Part shown: positions 62,398 to 64,000 of the stretch, one piece after another
Numbering within the stretch: the stretch's first letter is position 1
Layout of the letters: the number at the start of each line of letters is the position of its first letter
Position numbers and translations under genes: made by a program
Notes under the pieces: model-generated
Told to the model about the DNA's origin: nothing
Seen by the model: only the letters and a program-made list of their open reading frames with translations
Database searches by the model: none
NCBI GenBank assembly: GCA_023634235.1
Contig: JAMKCF010000014.1
Span: 7,155,001 to 7,219,000 of the forward strand
Direction of reading: 5' to 3'
DNA from: Pisaster brevispinus
Taxonomy: Eukaryota > Echinodermata > Asteroidea > Forcipulatida > Asteriidae
Length of the DNA: 64,000 bases

Positions 62398-63386
62398 GAG
62401 ACATAAAATTTAACGAAAGCCAATATTGTCAATTTATTTTCTGTTGGCATCGTTGACTTCATAACATCACTGTATGTTCTTACACATTGATCATTCGTAG
62501 TCTAATTTGCATGATGTTTGATTATTTGATCTCTTGGTAGTTGTTTGACCATTCTGTAGACTCTCTTCCATCCAAATTGTCAATCTGTCAGTCATAACAA
62601 GATACACCAGTATAATATCTCAACTTCAGTGATTAATTTGTCATAATTTGATCATTTGATTATTCCCCCGACAGGTTTTAAACGTACAGCAAGTAATATA
62701 TATTTATATATTCCCCTTCTTCTTACTCAGGAAAAATTGGGACTTGTAGATGTATTGCATGTTCACTGGATTGACGAAACCAATTGTTATGATTTCCTAT
62801 CATGTGTATGACGATACAACTCATATTTTCTAATAACACTTTAAAATACGTGTTTGTTTTTCGCCCAAGTTTGATATAAACCATTTATGTCCCAGAGAAA
62901 AAAAAAGACCAAGCAAACAAATAAACAAACAAACTAAACACTCTAAATGGTACTCGGTGAGTGTCGGTTGCACCAAATAAGCCAGTCTATTGTATTTGTT
63001 GTATTCCTCTACTGCAGTATGGGGGTTTATTGGTTCTTGTTTTCTGGCTAGCATTGAAGTGACATATCTTAGTTAACTGAAGTTCTTGTCTTGATTGTAG
63101 AATGACTTTTTAATTGTGTATGAACCAGCAATATATAAAAAAAACAAACCAACAAAAACACAATTCAGGGGACTCTTGAATGCTGTTTCTGTTTTGTTTG
63201 AGCAGAATTCTCTTTTATCACTGCAACAACACTTTCAGAAAAAAACTGTTGTATTTCAAATTGGGTAGTATGGTTGAAATTATCAAACTATTATTTGAGA
63301 CCATTAAGTTCTGGTTGAAGTGTTCATAGTTGTCATGTTTCAATTGAAACTGGATTAAGGATTAATTGATTAATACAGGCATGAGA

Positions 63387-63420
63387 ATCTTCCGGATTTT
63401 TCCGGATTTCCGGATTTTTC
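63387..63420. repeat. tccggattt short repeats
   Basis: Three close copies of (t)ccggattt lie within about 30 bp (tcttccggatttttccgg, then atttccggattttt). It marks the left edge of the CpG-rich terminal block. ttccgg is also the core of ETS-type sites, but this spacing looks more like a simple repeat or transposon sequence. Confidence 0.7.
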
Positions 63421-63679
63421 ACTTCAAAATATGTGGTCTCCGAGTTCAATGTGAATTTGATATAAAAATCGGGGGGTGAGTTGTTGGGGTATACATTTGG
63501 ATCTCGCTAATCCCTCTTCTTGTAGAGTTTACTCATTACCTTTACACGCTTCTTCGTAACAAATTGCCGCCCGGCAGCGGCCGGCCCAATATGCGTTGAT
63601 TTGTTTCTTCCATGTGCAGCGCGTTCAGTTGATATGTGTAGACTTCTTTCAGTCTTTCCCGATCCCCGCTTTATTCATG

Positions 63680-63696
63680 GTACGGTTTGACCGTAC
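63680..63696. other. Perfect inverted repeat gtacggt-ttg-accgtac
   Basis: Two perfect 7-bp arms separated by three bases, inside the CpG-rich block and 28 bp before the acceptor-like site at 63723. It could be a dimeric protein site or part of a mobile element. Confidence 0.75.
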
Positions 63697-63723
63697 ATGT
63701 TATGCAATTGTTTACTGTTGCAG

Positions 63724-63984
63724 CAAATGAACATGTGTGGAGACATTAAAAAGTCTACTGACAACAACTCGCAGTGTTTTGGATGCGCGCGCATCGTTAG
63801 ACTTTTTTCACCAGTCGTCAGTACGCACCTTCATAGGCTTAAGTGCCGTTTCTTCGATACGTTTAATGTGTTTTACGGCTGGAGATATTTTTATGCGTTG
63901 AACTATGACCTGGAAGAAACTTCGAGACAAAATGGGTGCGAGTGTGCGACACACGTGTGGAGATTCGTTCTCGTTGACGTTTGA
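63724..63984 (+). CDS. Unrecognised open frame behind an acceptor-like site (86 codons)
   Basis: The sequence caattgtttactgttgcag (ending at 63723) resembles a splice acceptor, and the following frame, in phase 0 as needed after the 59274 donor, stays open for 86 codons to a TGA ending at 63984. The peptide starts QMNMCGDIKKSTDNN and is Cys- and aromatic-rich (CFGC at about residues 18-21, GCEC at about 73-76), unlike the Ala/Pro/Gln-rich MBNL C-terminus. The block is far richer in CpG than the rest of the window. It may be an alternative terminal exon, the 5' part of a transposon, or a chance frame. Confidence 0.2.
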   Translation, partial: QMNMCGDIKKSTDNNSQCFGCARIVRLFSPVVSTHLHRLKCRFFDTFNVFYGWRYFYALNYDLEETSRQNGCECATHVWRFVLVDV

Positions 63985-64000
63985 CGTCTCACATTATTTT

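Larger units (their letters stand above)
59275..63723 (+). other. MBNL: Muscleblind intron, downstream of finger 4
   Basis: No further MBNL exon is recognisable: I looked for the conserved PLPKRPALEK-like segment and the short alternative exons of vertebrate MBNL. The first kilobase (59275-60300) is strikingly C/T-rich on the plus strand, with several acceptor-like AGs (cctctgttgtag, cttgtcccatacag, caccactctag). The rest is AT-rich with TTTA, CAAA and poly-A tracts. Remaining C-terminal exons probably lie beyond the right edge. Confidence 0.55.

Overview
The window is eukaryotic, animal DNA: AT-rich, mostly non-coding, full of microsatellites, minisatellites and small transposon remnants, with a few short exons bounded by GT-AG splice sites. 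The one gene I recognise is a muscleblind-like (MBNL) RNA-binding protein gene on the + strand. Five exons can be placed: 44157-44375 (second half of CCCH finger 2), 46297-46377 and 54862-54966 (linker, probably alternative), 58304-58477 (linker up to the second finger pair) and 59044-59274 (fingers 3 and 4). All five are multiples of three and phase 0 at both ends, so any subset splices in frame. Two finger pairs, as in vertebrate MBNL, against one pair in Drosophila and C. elegans Mbl, suggest a non-ecdysozoan invertebrate. The repeat landscape fits a marine deuterostome such as an echinoderm or hemichordate, but species and phylum are inference.

Layout. 1-2.6 kb: non-coding DNA with a 72-bp tandem repeat. 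2.6-4.2 kb: a GC-richer, promoter-like stretch and two candidate coding exons (2991-3083, 4134-4220) that join in frame into a 60-residue N-terminus I do not recognise. 4.2-44.2 kb: about 40 kb without any exon I can support, holding a 614-bp piggyBac-type MITE, a family of fold-back elements, a 120-bp diverged tandem repeat, 45-bp and 61-bp minisatellites, a tRNA-derived SINE fragment and several GC-richer islands that may be regulatory. 44.2-59.3 kb: the muscleblind exons. Their introns hold a tRNA-derived SINE with an (ATT)n tail and a 24-copy, 46-bp minisatellite grown inside another SINE-like element. 59.3-64 kb: intron with a pyrimidine-rich first kilobase, TTTA and poly-A tracts, and a sharply CpG-rich last ~500 bp that carries an unexplained open frame behind a splice-acceptor-like site.

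The exon for finger 1 (and the first cysteine of finger 2) was not found. It probably lies upstream of the window. The C-terminal exons after the second finger pair lie downstream or are not recognisable. The 3-4 kb exons, if they belong to this gene, would be an alternative start that skips finger 1. They could equally belong to another gene. Exon boundaries were read by eye from splice consensus, open frame and family resemblance; no alignment, transcript or splice predictor was available.
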